A DNA stretch of 7,135 bases from Gemmatimonadota bacterium. Its GTDB lineage: Bacteria; Gemmatimonadota; Gemmatimonadetes; Longimicrobiales; Longimicrobiaceae. The stretch covers positions 1 through 7,135 of the forward strand of contig JAHWJJ010000238.1 of NCBI GenBank assembly GCA_019348475.1, written 5' to 3'. The position numbers and the translations under genes were made by a program. The first letter of the stretch is position 1; the number at the start of each line of letters is the position of its first letter. The notes beneath the pieces were generated by a model. It worked only from the letters and a program-made list of their open reading frames with translations, ran no database searches and was not told where the DNA came from. This document shows, in pieces, positions 1 to 6,948 of the stretch.

Positions 1-642
<642 letters not shown>

Positions 643-668
643 ATGTTCGTAGCGGATCGTGCCCGTAG

Positions 669-1230
669 TCAGGCGAAGATGTCGCGCACCGGCAGCTTCC
701 ATCCCGGCACCACGTCTTCGCCCTTCAGCACATCGTCTTCGGTCAGCACGGCGATGTCGTTCCGTGATCGGTAGACGGTAACGGCGCGGCACTCGGGACT
801 CACCAGCCACACGAGCCGCGTGCCTGCCGCGAGCCAGTCGAGCACTTTACCGATCATGAAGTCGTACGGGTCCCAGACGCAGGCGATCTCCACCGCAAGG
901 TCCGGTGCGCCCGGGAAGTAGCGATCCTCGTTCGGCCGCCTGTCTCTTCTCGCTCGGCAACACGGTCGCGTGTGACGAATGCAATCGAGGGCGCCCGGAC
1001 CGTGTCCGGATCGCTCCAGAGATGGAAGCCGCAGGGTAGAAACGTAACCCCCAGGTCACGAGACTCGACGTCACGCGCCAGGTGCCTGCACAGGTTCGCC
1101 GCAGCGGTCGCGGCTGCCCAGCTGGCGAACTGCCGCTCCACGACTCGCCGCGAACAAGCTCCAGCCGCGCAGTGGTTTCGGGCATCCGGAGCAGCTCGTC
1201 CGCCGTGGTCAGCCTTGAGACCGCCTCCAT
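669..1230 (-). pseudogene. Uma2-family (DUF820) restriction-endonuclease-fold protein, broken by two frameshifts
   Basis: Uma2 proteins carry a PD-(D/E)XK nuclease-like fold, occur in many copies in some bacteria, and have no settled function. The similarity runs through three frames. Frame 1 starts at the ATG at 1230 (GAGGGGAG upstream) with LTTADELLRMPE and LELVRGE, then SPAG. Frame 2 continues with ANLCRHLARDVESRDLGV and DPDTVRAPSIAFVTRDR. Frame 3 continues with NEDRYFPGAPDLAVEI, then GKVLDWLAAGTRLVWLVSP, TVYRS and LPVRDIFA, ending at the TGA at 669-671. The shifts lie near 1105-1125 and 925-955. The joined product would be about 187 residues, a normal length for the family. The usual Asp in the APDVAFV motif is Ser here (APSIAFV), a putative active-site loss that supports real decay over sequencing error alone. 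Two assembly indels remain possible. Confidence 0.8.
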
Positions 1231-1258
1231 GGCTCTCCCCTCATTCGCGGAACTCCAA

Positions 1259-1295
1259 GCCCGCGCCGGCTCAGCCGTAGATTGCCGGCGCGGGC
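1259..1295 (-). terminator. 12-bp perfect hairpin right after hisS (terminator-like, no U tract)
   Basis: GCCGGCGCGGGC (1284-1295) is the exact reverse complement of GCCCGCGCCGGC (1259-1270), with a 13-nt loop (1271-1283). It begins 1 nt after the hisS stop codon. On the minus strand the stem is followed only by TTGGAGTT, so it lacks a proper U tract. It may be a terminator of the GC-rich kind, a 3' mRNA-stabilising hairpin, or a pause site between hisS and the Uma2 pseudogene. Confidence 0.55.
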
Positions 1296-1296
1296 G

Positions 1297-2586
1297 TCAC
1301 GGTCGGCCGATCTCGGCGAGGGGGACGCGCGACTCCTGGCCGCTCTCCATGTCCTTGACCACGCCGACCCCCTCGGCCACGTCCTCGGGGCCGATGATGA
1401 CCGTGCGGCGGGCGCCCAGAGCGGATGCGTTCTTGAACTGCTTGCCCACGCCCTGGTGCTTGAGGGCGTAGTCCACCGACGCGCCGCCGTCGCGGAGGCG
1501 GTGCACCAGCGCCAGCACCTGCGGGCGCTGCTCGGGGGTGACGGGGATCACGTACCAGTCCAGCGTGTGGCGCGTCTCGGGCAGAAGGCCGCGGTCGCGC
1601 AGCAGCTCCGTGAGCACCACGTCGCCCATGCCGAAGCCCAGCGCGGGAAGCTGCACCCCGCCCACCTGCGCCAGCAGGTTGTCGTAGCGCCCGCCGCCGC
1701 AGATGGCGCGCAGCTCGCCCCGCACGTCGAACAGCTCGAACACGATCCCCGTGTAGTACGCCAGCCCCCGCACGATGGAGAGGTCGAACCGGACGTAGTC
1801 CGTCAGGCCCATGGCGCGCAGCTGCCCGAACGTCTGCGCCATCCGCTCGATCTCCGGCGCCACGCCCTCGGTGTCGCCGTACGCCGCGCGCACCGCGTCG
1901 AAGTCCGTGTGGCGAAAGACGTCCAGCGTGCGCTCCACGGCGTCGTCCCCCATCTCCGCCTCCTTGCGGAGGCGGGCCCCGACCCCCTCGCGCCCTTCGC
2001 GCTCCAGCTTGTCGACGATGTTGTAGACCAGGATCAGCCTGTCCTCGGGGACACCGGCGTGCAGCAGCAGCGCCCGCAGCAACCCGCGGTCCGACACGCG
2101 CGCCACGAAGTCCTGCTCCGTGAGCCCGAACGCGCGGAGCATGTCGATCGCCGCGGCCAGCAGTTCCGCGTCGGCCGCGGGGTCCTCCTCGCCGACGATG
2201 TCCAGGTTCAGCTGAAAGTGCTCGCGCAGGCGCCCCCGCTGCTGCCGTTCGTATCGGAACAGCTGCGGGATGCTGAACCACTTGATCGGCTTGCGCAGCC
2301 CGCCCGCGCGCGCGGCGGCCATGCGCGCCAGCGTGGGCGTCATCTCCGGGCGCATGGCGACGTCGCGGCCGCCCCTGTCGGTGAAGTTGTACAGCTGCTG
2401 TACGATCTCGGGGCCGGACTTTTCGGTGTACAGCTCCAGCGGCTCCAGCGGGGGCCCGTCGTACTCCTGGAACCCGTACCGGCGCGCGACCTCGCGCCAC
2501 GTGCGCACGATGTGCGCGCGCACGGCGAATTCGTCGGGGTAGAAGTCCCGGAAGCCCGGCAGTGCCTGAAAGTTCGCGTTCGACAT
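1297..2586 (-). CDS. hisS: Histidyl-tRNA synthetase
   Basis: Class II synthetase that charges tRNA-His with histidine; homodimer, cytoplasmic. The 429 residues are the usual bacterial length. Residues 9-17 (LPGFRDFYP) match the family N-terminus. MRPEMTPTLARM (78-89) precedes motif 2 (110-127: FRYERQQRGRLREHFQLN). The two histidine-specific signatures are RGLAYYTG (273-280) and GGGRYDNLL (297-305), and motif 3 ends in GFGMG (317-321). The C-terminal part (about 335-429) is the anticodon-binding domain. The start is fixed by the family N-terminus, yet no Shine-Dalgarno sequence is visible: the 12 nt before the ATG read ATTCCGCGGCT. With a TACATT hexamer 8 nt upstream this suggests a very short or leaderless transcript. 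It is separated from folC by a 204-bp repeat-rich gap, so it is probably its own transcription unit. Confidence 0.98.
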   Translation of the reverse strand: MSNANFQALPGFRDFYPDEFAVRAHIVRTWREVARRYGFQEYDGPPLEPLELYTEKSGPEIVQQLYNFTDRGGRDVAMRPEMTPTLARMAAARAGGLRKPIKWFSIPQLFRYERQQRGRLREHFQLNLDIVGEEDPAADAELLAAAIDMLRAFGLTEQDFVARVSDRGLLRALLLHAGVPEDRLILVYNIVDKLEREGREGVGARLRKEAEMGDDAVERTLDVFRHTDFDAVRAAYGDTEGVAPEIERMAQTFGQLRAMGLTDYVRFDLSIVRGLAYYTGIVFELFDVRGELRAICGGGRYDNLLAQVGGVQLPALGFGMGDVVLTELLRDRGLLPETRHTLDWYVIPVTPEQRPQVLALVHRLRDGGASVDYALKHQGVGKQFKNASALGARRTVIIGPEDVAEGVGVVKDMESGQESRVPLAEIGRP

Positions 2587-2594
2587 AGCCGCGG

Positions 2595-2623
2595 AATGTA
2601 GCGCGGGGGCGGGCGATAGGGAA
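2595..2623 (-). promoter_or_regulatory. Possible hisS promoter (weak sigma-70-like match)
   Basis: On the minus strand TACATT (2600-2595; 4 of 6 to TATAAT) is preceded at 17-bp spacing by TTCCCT (2623-2618; 3 of 6 to TTGACA). The putative start of transcription would fall within a few bases of the hisS ATG, in line with the missing ribosome binding site. The -35 candidate is formed by a stray copy of the GGGAACA-type repeat. The match is weak and could be chance. Confidence 0.25.
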
Positions 2624-2637
2624 CAGGGGCGAAGGGC

Positions 2638-2665
2638 CAGGGAACAGGGAACAGGGAACAGGGAA
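2638..2665. repeat. 7-bp tandem repeat (CAGGGAA x4) in the folC-hisS gap
   Basis: Four perfect adjacent copies of CAGGGAA (2638-2644, 2645-2651, 2652-2658, 2659-2665), with a degenerate extra copy at about 2616-2627 (ATAGGGAACAGG). A 7-bp unit would shift frame, so it would not be tolerated in a gene; here it lies between genes. Simple-sequence expansion by slippage is the likely origin. Confidence 0.9.
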
Positions 2666-2690
2666 TAGCGGACGGGGATTTCTGAGTCCG

Positions 2691-2755
2691 CGCTCGCTGG
2701 AGCGGCTGAAGCCGCCGCAACGACTGCGGAAAGCCTCGCAAACTGCGCGAGGCTT
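2691..2755. repeat. Cluster of four adjacent hairpins (possible REP-like intergenic element)
   Basis: Four inverted repeats lie nearly end to end: CGCTC/GAGCG (2691-2695 with 2700-2704), GCGGC/GCCGC (2702-2706 with 2711-2715), CCGCA/TGCGG (2715-2719 with 2725-2729), and a 9-bp AAGCCTCGC/GCGAGGCTT (2731-2739 with 2747-2755). Neighbouring arms overlap, so not all can form at once. The word ACTGCGGAA also occurs twice (2723-2731 and 2758-2766). The last hairpin is 35 nt past the folC stop and may serve as a weak terminator (CTTTCC after the stem). The density of palindromes in a gap between core genes resembles a dispersed palindromic element; copy number elsewhere is unknown. Confidence 0.6.
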
Positions 2756-2790
2756 CAACTGCGGAACGGCAACAGCGTCGCGCCAGGCGG

Positions 2791-4080
2791 TCAGGGGACC
2801 GCGATGCCCATCTCCGCCAGCGCGTCGCCGACGGTGTGCACCGAGCCGGTGACCAGGATGGTCCCGTACGGGGCCATCGTTTCCGCGCGCATCAGCGCGG
2901 ACGCGAGCTCCGGGATCACACGCACGGGGATCTTCGTATCGATCGAATCCGCGACGTGGGCCGGATCCCAGCGCCGCGACTCGGGGGCGGTGGGGGCGAG
3001 GGTCAGGACGGCGGCGTCCGCGCGGGCCAGGAGCGGCGGGAGCATCTCGTCCCACTCCTTGTCCGCGAGGATCGCGGCGACGAGGACCACGGGGCGCGGC
3101 AGATCGAGCGCATCCAGCGTCTGCACCAGGGCGGCCACTCCCGCGGGATTGTGCGCCACGTCGAAGATCCACGTGCCGCCGCGCTGCCGGAGCACCTGCA
3201 TCCGCCCGGCCCAGCGGACGCCGGCGAACCCCGCCTCGACCGCCTCCCACGACGGCCGCGCGTCGTCCGGAAGCGCGCCGAGCAGCTCCGCCGCGAGCGC
3301 AGCGTTCCGCGCCTGGTGCGCGCCCACGAGCGGCATCCGCACCTCGCGCGAGCCCCAGCGCTGCGAGTCCAGCCGGAACCGGGTGCCCTCCAGCGACACG
3401 TCGACGTCCGCCACCCGCGCCACCCGGTCCAGTTCCACCACGGGCGCGCCGACCTCCTCCGCGCGGCTACGCAGCACGTCCACCAGCCCGGGCGCGCTCT
3501 CGCCCACGACGGCGGGGACCCCGGGCTTGAAGATGCCGGCCTTTTCCCACGCGATGCCTTCCAGCGAATCGCCCAGGTACTCCACGTGGTCGCGCGCCAC
3601 GTTGGTGACCGCCGTCGCCAGCGGGGCGACTACGTTGGTGGAGTCCAGGCGACCGCCCAGCCCCACCTCCACCACGGCGAGATCGACGCCAGCTTCGGCG
3701 AAGCAGAGGAACGCGAGCGCCGTCGCCGCCTCGAAGAAGGTGGCCTCCGTGCGCTCGATGGCGGGCCGCAGCCGCTCCATCGCCGTGGCCAGCAGCGCCG
3801 CGTCCACGGGCCGGCCACCGACGCGGATGCGCTCCGCGAACGAGACCAGGTGCGGCGACGTGTACAGGCCGACCGTGCGCCCCGGCTGCGCGGCGCGAAG
3901 GGCGGATTCGCAGAGGGCGCTGACGGGGCCCTTGCCGTTGGTGCCCCCCACGTGGAGCGCACGAAAGCGCCGGTGCGGATGGTCCACACCGGCGAGCAGC
4001 TCCTCCGTGCGCTCCAGCCCCCAGCGAATGCCGCCCGACGTGCGGGCGAACAGCCAGGCCGCAGGATCGTCCGACTTCAT
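2791..4080 (-). CDS. folC: Folylpolyglutamate synthase / dihydrofolate synthase (Mur-ligase family)
   Basis: Adds glutamate to folates (and in many bacteria to dihydropteroate) using ATP; cytoplasmic. 429 residues, normal length. The ATP-binding loop is HVGGTNGKGPVSA (43-55); the folate-side motif TSPHLVSFAERIR is at 74-86. FFEAATALAF (115-124), EVGLGGRLDSTN (138-149), DHVEYLG (164-170), WEKAGIFKPG (178-187; K180 is the likely carbamylated Lys of the family) and FDVAHNPAG (306-314) complete the signature. The odd point is Pro52 (codon 3925-3927) where the family usually has Ser or Thr after GTNGKG. All other motifs are intact, so the gene looks functional. It follows accD, as in many bacteria, but with a tandem repeat between them. 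The start ATG has GGAG only 2 nt upstream; the N-terminus length fits the family. Confidence 0.97.
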   Translation of the reverse strand: MKSDDPAAWLFARTSGGIRWGLERTEELLAGVDHPHRRFRALHVGGTNGKGPVSALCESALRAAQPGRTVGLYTSPHLVSFAERIRVGGRPVDAALLATAMERLRPAIERTEATFFEAATALAFLCFAEAGVDLAVVEVGLGGRLDSTNVVAPLATAVTNVARDHVEYLGDSLEGIAWEKAGIFKPGVPAVVGESAPGLVDVLRSRAEEVGAPVVELDRVARVADVDVSLEGTRFRLDSQRWGSREVRMPLVGAHQARNAALAAELLGALPDDARPSWEAVEAGFAGVRWAGRMQVLRQRGGTWIFDVAHNPAGVAALVQTLDALDLPRPVVLVAAILADKEWDEMLPPLLARADAAVLTLAPTAPESRRWDPAHVADSIDTKIPVRVIPELASALMRAETMAPYGTILVTGSVHTVGDALAEMGIAVP

Positions 4081-4091
4081 CGCTCCGCGGC

Positions 4092-4180
4092 CCCGTTCAC
4101 CCGTTCACCCGTTCACCCGTTCACCCGTTCACCCGTTCACCCGTTCACCCCTTCACCCCCTTCACCCCTTCACCCGTTCA
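4092..4180. repeat. 8-bp tandem repeat array (CCCGTTCA, 11 units) between accD and folC
   Basis: Seven perfect copies of CCCGTTCA run from 4092 to 4147, then CCCCTTCA (4148-4155), a 9-nt CCCCCTTCA (4156-4164), CCCCTTCA (4165-4172) and a final perfect copy (4173-4180). On the transcribed strand the unit is TGAACGGG. It fills nearly all of the 103-bp gap, beginning 3 nt after the accD stop. Each unit carries TGA, and because 8 is not a multiple of 3 the array has stops in all three minus-strand frames. The perfect copies sit at the folC side and the variant ones towards accD, as expected for a slippage-expanded array. Confidence 0.95.
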
Positions 4181-4183
4181 CCG

Positions 4184-5062
4184 TCACGCCGCCTCCGCCG
4201 CCGGGAACGCCTCCGACGCCGGCAGCCCCAGCATGTGCCGCAGCAGCTGGCTCACGCGCCCCTTCAGCTTGCGCCGGTCCACGATGTCGTCCAGCATCCC
4301 GTACTCCAGCAGGAACTCCGCGCGCTGAAAGCCCTCCGGCAGCTCCTGCTTGATGGTCTGCTCGATCACCCGCGGGCCCGCGAACCCGATCAGCGCCCCC
4401 GGCTCGGCCAGGTTCACGTCGCCCAGCATGGCGTACGACGCCGTCACGCCGCCGGTGGTGGGGTCGGTGAGGATGGAGACGTACGGCAGCCCCTCCTCGT
4501 TCAGCTGCGCCAGGACGGCGCTGGTCTTGGCCATCTGCATCAGCGAAAAGATCCCCTCCATCATCCGCGCGCCGCCCGACGCCGAGACGATGATCAGCGG
4601 CGTGCGGTTCTCCAGCGCCCGCAGCCCCGCGCGCGCCAGCTTCTCGCCCACCACCGACCCCATGGACCCGCCGATGAAGGAGAAGTCCATCACCCCCAGC
4701 GAAAGGGGAATGCGGTCCAGCTCGCCCTCGCCCGTGACCACCGCGTCGCCATACGCGCTCTTGCGCTCCGCGGCGGCCAGGCGGTCGCGGTAGGGCTTCA
4801 GGTCCACGAAGCCCAAGGGGTCGCCCGAGCGCATCTCGCGCTCCGTCTCGCGAAAGGTGCCGGGGTCCGTCAGCAGCTGCACGTACCCGTCTGCGCCCAG
4901 CCGCAGGTGGTGCCCGCAGTTGGGGCAGACGTTCCAGTTCTCCCGCAGTTTTTCCCGGTAGACGATCTCGCCGCAGCTGGGGCACTTTTCCCACAGCTCG
5001 CCGGGAAGGTCGCGGCGGTCGCCCGCCTGCAGGCGCGTCTTGGGCTTGCGGAACCAGGCCAT
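4184..5062 (-). CDS. accD: Acetyl-CoA carboxylase carboxyltransferase subunit beta
   Basis: Forms the carboxyltransferase with AccA and moves CO2 from biotin-carboxyl carrier protein to acetyl-CoA, making malonyl-CoA for fatty acid synthesis; cytoplasmic. The 292 residues are typical. The N-terminal zinc ribbon has all four cysteines: CPSC (27-30) and CPNC (46-49). The crotonase-like carboxyltransferase domain follows with SGDPLGFVD, the motif DFSFIGGSMGSVVGEK, SASGGARMMEG, and LTDPTTGGVTASYAMLGD. The start MAWFRKPK fits the AccD N-terminus; the ribosome binding site is weak. It lies 63 nt after rodA and in front of folC. accA is not in the window, so the enzyme's alpha subunit must be encoded elsewhere. 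Confidence 0.98.
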   Translation of the reverse strand: MAWFRKPKTRLQAGDRRDLPGELWEKCPSCGEIVYREKLRENWNVCPNCGHHLRLGADGYVQLLTDPGTFRETEREMRSGDPLGFVDLKPYRDRLAAAERKSAYGDAVVTGEGELDRIPLSLGVMDFSFIGGSMGSVVGEKLARAGLRALENRTPLIIVSASGGARMMEGIFSLMQMAKTSAVLAQLNEEGLPYVSILTDPTTGGVTASYAMLGDVNLAEPGALIGFAGPRVIEQTIKQELPEGFQRAEFLLEYGMLDDIVDRRKLKGRVSQLLRHMLGLPASEAFPAAEAA

Positions 5063-5125
5063 GGAAGTATCCGAAAGGACGGAGGGCGGTAAACAGATGT
5101 AGTCACGGGCGCGCGGGGGGACCCG

Positions 5126-6361
5126 CTAACGCCCCTTTTCGGCGGCGACGCGTTCCACCACCGCCATCGCCAGCAGGTTCACCAGCAGGAACGACCCGCC
5201 GTAGCTGATGAAGGGGAGGGGAATCCCCGTCACCGGCATCACCCCCACCGTCATCCCCACGTTGATCAGCACGTGCGTGAACCAGCTGCCCAGGATGCCG
5301 ATGGGCACCAGCGAGGCGAACGGGTCGCGCGCGCGCTCGGCCACGCGGATCAGGCGCCAGAAGATCAGCCCGAAGCACACCAGCACCGCCATCACCCCGA
5401 TGAACCCCAGCTCCTCGCCGATCACCGAGAAGATGAAGTCGGTGTGCTGCTCGGGAAGGAAGGCCAGCCGCTTTTGCGGGCCCTCCAGGTACCCCTTGCC
5501 CCACAGCCCGCCGCTGCCGATGGCCACCCGGCTCTGGATGAGGTTGTAGCCGCTCCCCCGCGGGTCGATGCTGGGGTCCAGGAACACCATGAAGCGCGCC
5601 TTCTGGTACGGCTTCAGGACGTTCCACAGCGGGAGCGCCACCGCGCCCGCCACCGCGTTGGCGACGAAAATGGAGACCTTCTCCGACAGGAACGCGTTGC
5701 GGTAGAACAGCAGCACCAGCAGCAGGATGATGTAGACGCCCCACACCCACGGGTTGATGGAGACGAACAGGCTGAGCAGCGGGCTGACCAGGAAGAAGAT
5801 GGTGGTCAGGGGGGTGCCGGCCCAGTACAGGCACCAGATCAGGATGCTGGCGAACGCCAGCGCCGAGCCCAGGTCGGGCTGCAGCATCACCAGCCCCATG
5901 GGGAGCGCCACCACCGCGATCGGCTTCCACAGCGCCCACAGCGTCCTGGGCGGCTCGCGCCACTCCCCCAGCACCCGCGCCAGCATGAGCGCCGTGGCGA
6001 TCTTGGCCATCTCCGACGGCTGCAGCCCCACCGGGCCGATGCGGATCCAGCTCTTGGTGCTGGCCGCCGTGCCGCCGCCGCTGCCGAACACCAGCGCCGC
6101 CATCAGCAGCACCAGCCCCAGCGCGTACGCCGGCTGCGCCCCCCACTCCAGCCACCCCACCGGGATGCGCAGGATCAGGGGCACCAGCAGCAGCGCGATG
6201 GAGAACCAGAGCAGCTGCTGCTTCCACGTTCCCTCGGCGCGGGTGCCGGGAACGTCCACGTTCCCCGCGCTGAAGATCATGGCGATGCCGAAGATCGCCA
6301 GGACGATGACCAGCCAGAAGAGGACGGGGTCGCCCAGCCGGACGGGACGGTACCGCTTCAC
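5126..6361 (-). CDS. rodA: Rod-shape protein RodA (SEDS peptidoglycan glycosyltransferase)
   Basis: Polymerises lipid II into glycan strands during cell elongation, normally with the transpeptidase PBP2; polytopic inner membrane protein. 411 residues with about ten hydrophobic segments. SEDS signatures are SWIRIGPVGLQPSEMAK (104-120), LQPDLGSALAF (160-170), the extracellular loop with FLDPSIDPRGSGYNLIQS (260-277; the conserved Asp of LDP is the likely catalytic acid), HTDFIFSVIGEELGF (306-320), and PLPFISYGGS (381-390). RodA rather than FtsW is preferred because of the neighbouring mreC/mreD. The start is GTG (6359-6361), just after a run of eight G; the preceding 30-codon ORF overlaps it by 4 nt (GTGA). 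A one-base insertion in that G run would instead give a 30-residue N-terminal extension from the ATG at 6450, so the start is not certain. Confidence 0.96.
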   Translation of the reverse strand: MKRYRPVRLGDPVLFWLVIVLAIFGIAMIFSAGNVDVPGTRAEGTWKQQLLWFSIALLLVPLILRIPVGWLEWGAQPAYALGLVLLMAALVFGSGGGTAASTKSWIRIGPVGLQPSEMAKIATALMLARVLGEWREPPRTLWALWKPIAVVALPMGLVMLQPDLGSALAFASILIWCLYWAGTPLTTIFFLVSPLLSLFVSINPWVWGVYIILLLVLLFYRNAFLSEKVSIFVANAVAGAVALPLWNVLKPYQKARFMVFLDPSIDPRGSGYNLIQSRVAIGSGGLWGKGYLEGPQKRLAFLPEQHTDFIFSVIGEELGFIGVMAVLVCFGLIFWRLIRVAERARDPFASLVPIGILGSWFTHVLINVGMTVGVMPVTGIPLPFISYGGSFLLVNLLAMAVVERVAAEKGR

Positions 6362-6450
6362 CGCGCCCCCCCCGCGCCCAGCGCGAACGGGAGCCGCGCG
6401 CGCCGCGCGGCCCCGCCGTGGTCCGTCCCGGCCCGGGTCCCCCGTCTCAT
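6358..6450 (-). CDS. 30-codon ORF in the mrdA position; possible mrdA remnant or rodA leader
   Basis: ATG at 6448-6450, with AAGGTGA spaced 6 nt upstream as a good ribosome binding site, and TGA at 6358-6360 overlapping the rodA GTG by 4 nt, the usual arrangement for translational coupling. The product is 30 residues, Arg/Gly/Ala-rich, containing AARRARLPFAL near its middle, somewhat like the basic start of a PBP N-terminal membrane anchor but lacking a hydrophobic helix. No homology can be claimed. It may be the two joined ends of a deleted or mis-assembled mrdA, a short leader peptide for rodA, or a chance ORF in GC-rich DNA. Confidence 0.3.
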   Translation of the reverse strand: MRRGTRAGTDHGGAARRARLPFALGAGGAR

Positions 6451-6461
6451 TCGCGTCACCT

Positions 6462-6938
6462 TCACACCCCCGAACGGTACGCCAGGGCCGCGGCCAGCCC
6501 CACCGCCGCGGCGTACGCGGCCGCCAGCGGCGAGGCGAGGAGTAGCGTGCTCACCGGCCCGGCCAGGTTGGGCCGGATCAGCAGCACGTAGACGATCACG
6601 TCGTACAGCCACTTCCCGGCGAACAGGTACAGCGCCAGCAGCAGCGGGCTGTCGCTGGACAGCCCCTCGCGCGAGCGCGAGCCCAGAAAGCCCAGAATGG
6701 AGAGCGCCACCGCCCCCGCGCCCATGGTGAGCGGGTGGGCCGCGCCGTCCAGCAGCCCCAGCACAAAGCCCAGCCCGGCGGCCTGCCCCGCCCGCAGGCG
6801 GCGGGCGGCCAGCAGCAGCGCCACCACCAGCAGGTCCGGCGCCAGCGCCCCCATTCCCAGCCCCACCCGCAGCAGGAAGTAGAGCACCACCAGCACGGCC
6901 ACGAACCCCACGAACTGCCAGCGCGTCCCCTCCGTCAT
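6462..6938 (-). CDS. mreD: Rod-shape-determining protein MreD
   Basis: Inner-membrane component of the elongasome that works with MreB, MreC, RodA and PBP2 to direct lateral wall growth. 158 residues, normal length, with about five hydrophobic helices (roughly residues 8-27, 30-46, 52-64, 72-86, 98-120 and 128-155, some merging). The first half has FLLRVGLGMGALAPDLLVVALLLAA-like spacing (helix, polar turn, PDL) and a GxxxGLLDGA stretch (57-66), typical of MreD. It starts at ATG 6936-6938 with GAGG/GGACGAGG just upstream and is 10 nt after the mreC stop, so it is co-transcribed with mreC. Sequence conservation in this family is low; the call rests on size, topology and position before rodA. 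Confidence 0.9.
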   Translation of the reverse strand: MTEGTRWQFVGFVAVLVVLYFLLRVGLGMGALAPDLLVVALLLAARRLRAGQAAGLGFVLGLLDGAAHPLTMGAGAVALSILGFLGSRSREGLSSDSPLLLALYLFAGKWLYDVIVYVLLIRPNLAGPVSTLLLASPLAAAYAAAVGLAAALAYRSGV

Positions 6939-6948
6939 CCTCGTCCCC

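Noticed and set aside
1271..3250. 659-codon minus-strand open frame across hisS and part of folC
   Set aside because: It is a shadow frame: composition is Arg/Gly/Ala-rich without any motif, while hisS and folC in other frames carry full family signatures.
4092..4180. CRISPR-like array
   Set aside because: Units are 8 bp and directly adjacent with no spacers; it is a simple tandem repeat.
2804..5092. Very long plus-strand open frame (762 codons) across folC, the repeat and accD
   Set aside because: Antisense to two certain genes; low-complexity product with a repeated HPFTRSPV-type stretch that is only the translated 8-bp array.
6358..6612. 84-codon minus-strand ORF extending from inside mreD to the rodA start
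   Set aside because: Its upstream two-thirds overlaps mreD out of frame with no ribosome binding site; only the last 30 codons, from ATG 6450, have a plausible start.
5273..6730. 485-codon plus-strand ORF rich in Gln, His, Arg, Asp
   Set aside because: Antisense of rodA and part of mreD; the His/Gln/Asp-rich composition is what reverse-complemented membrane protein codons give in GC-rich DNA.
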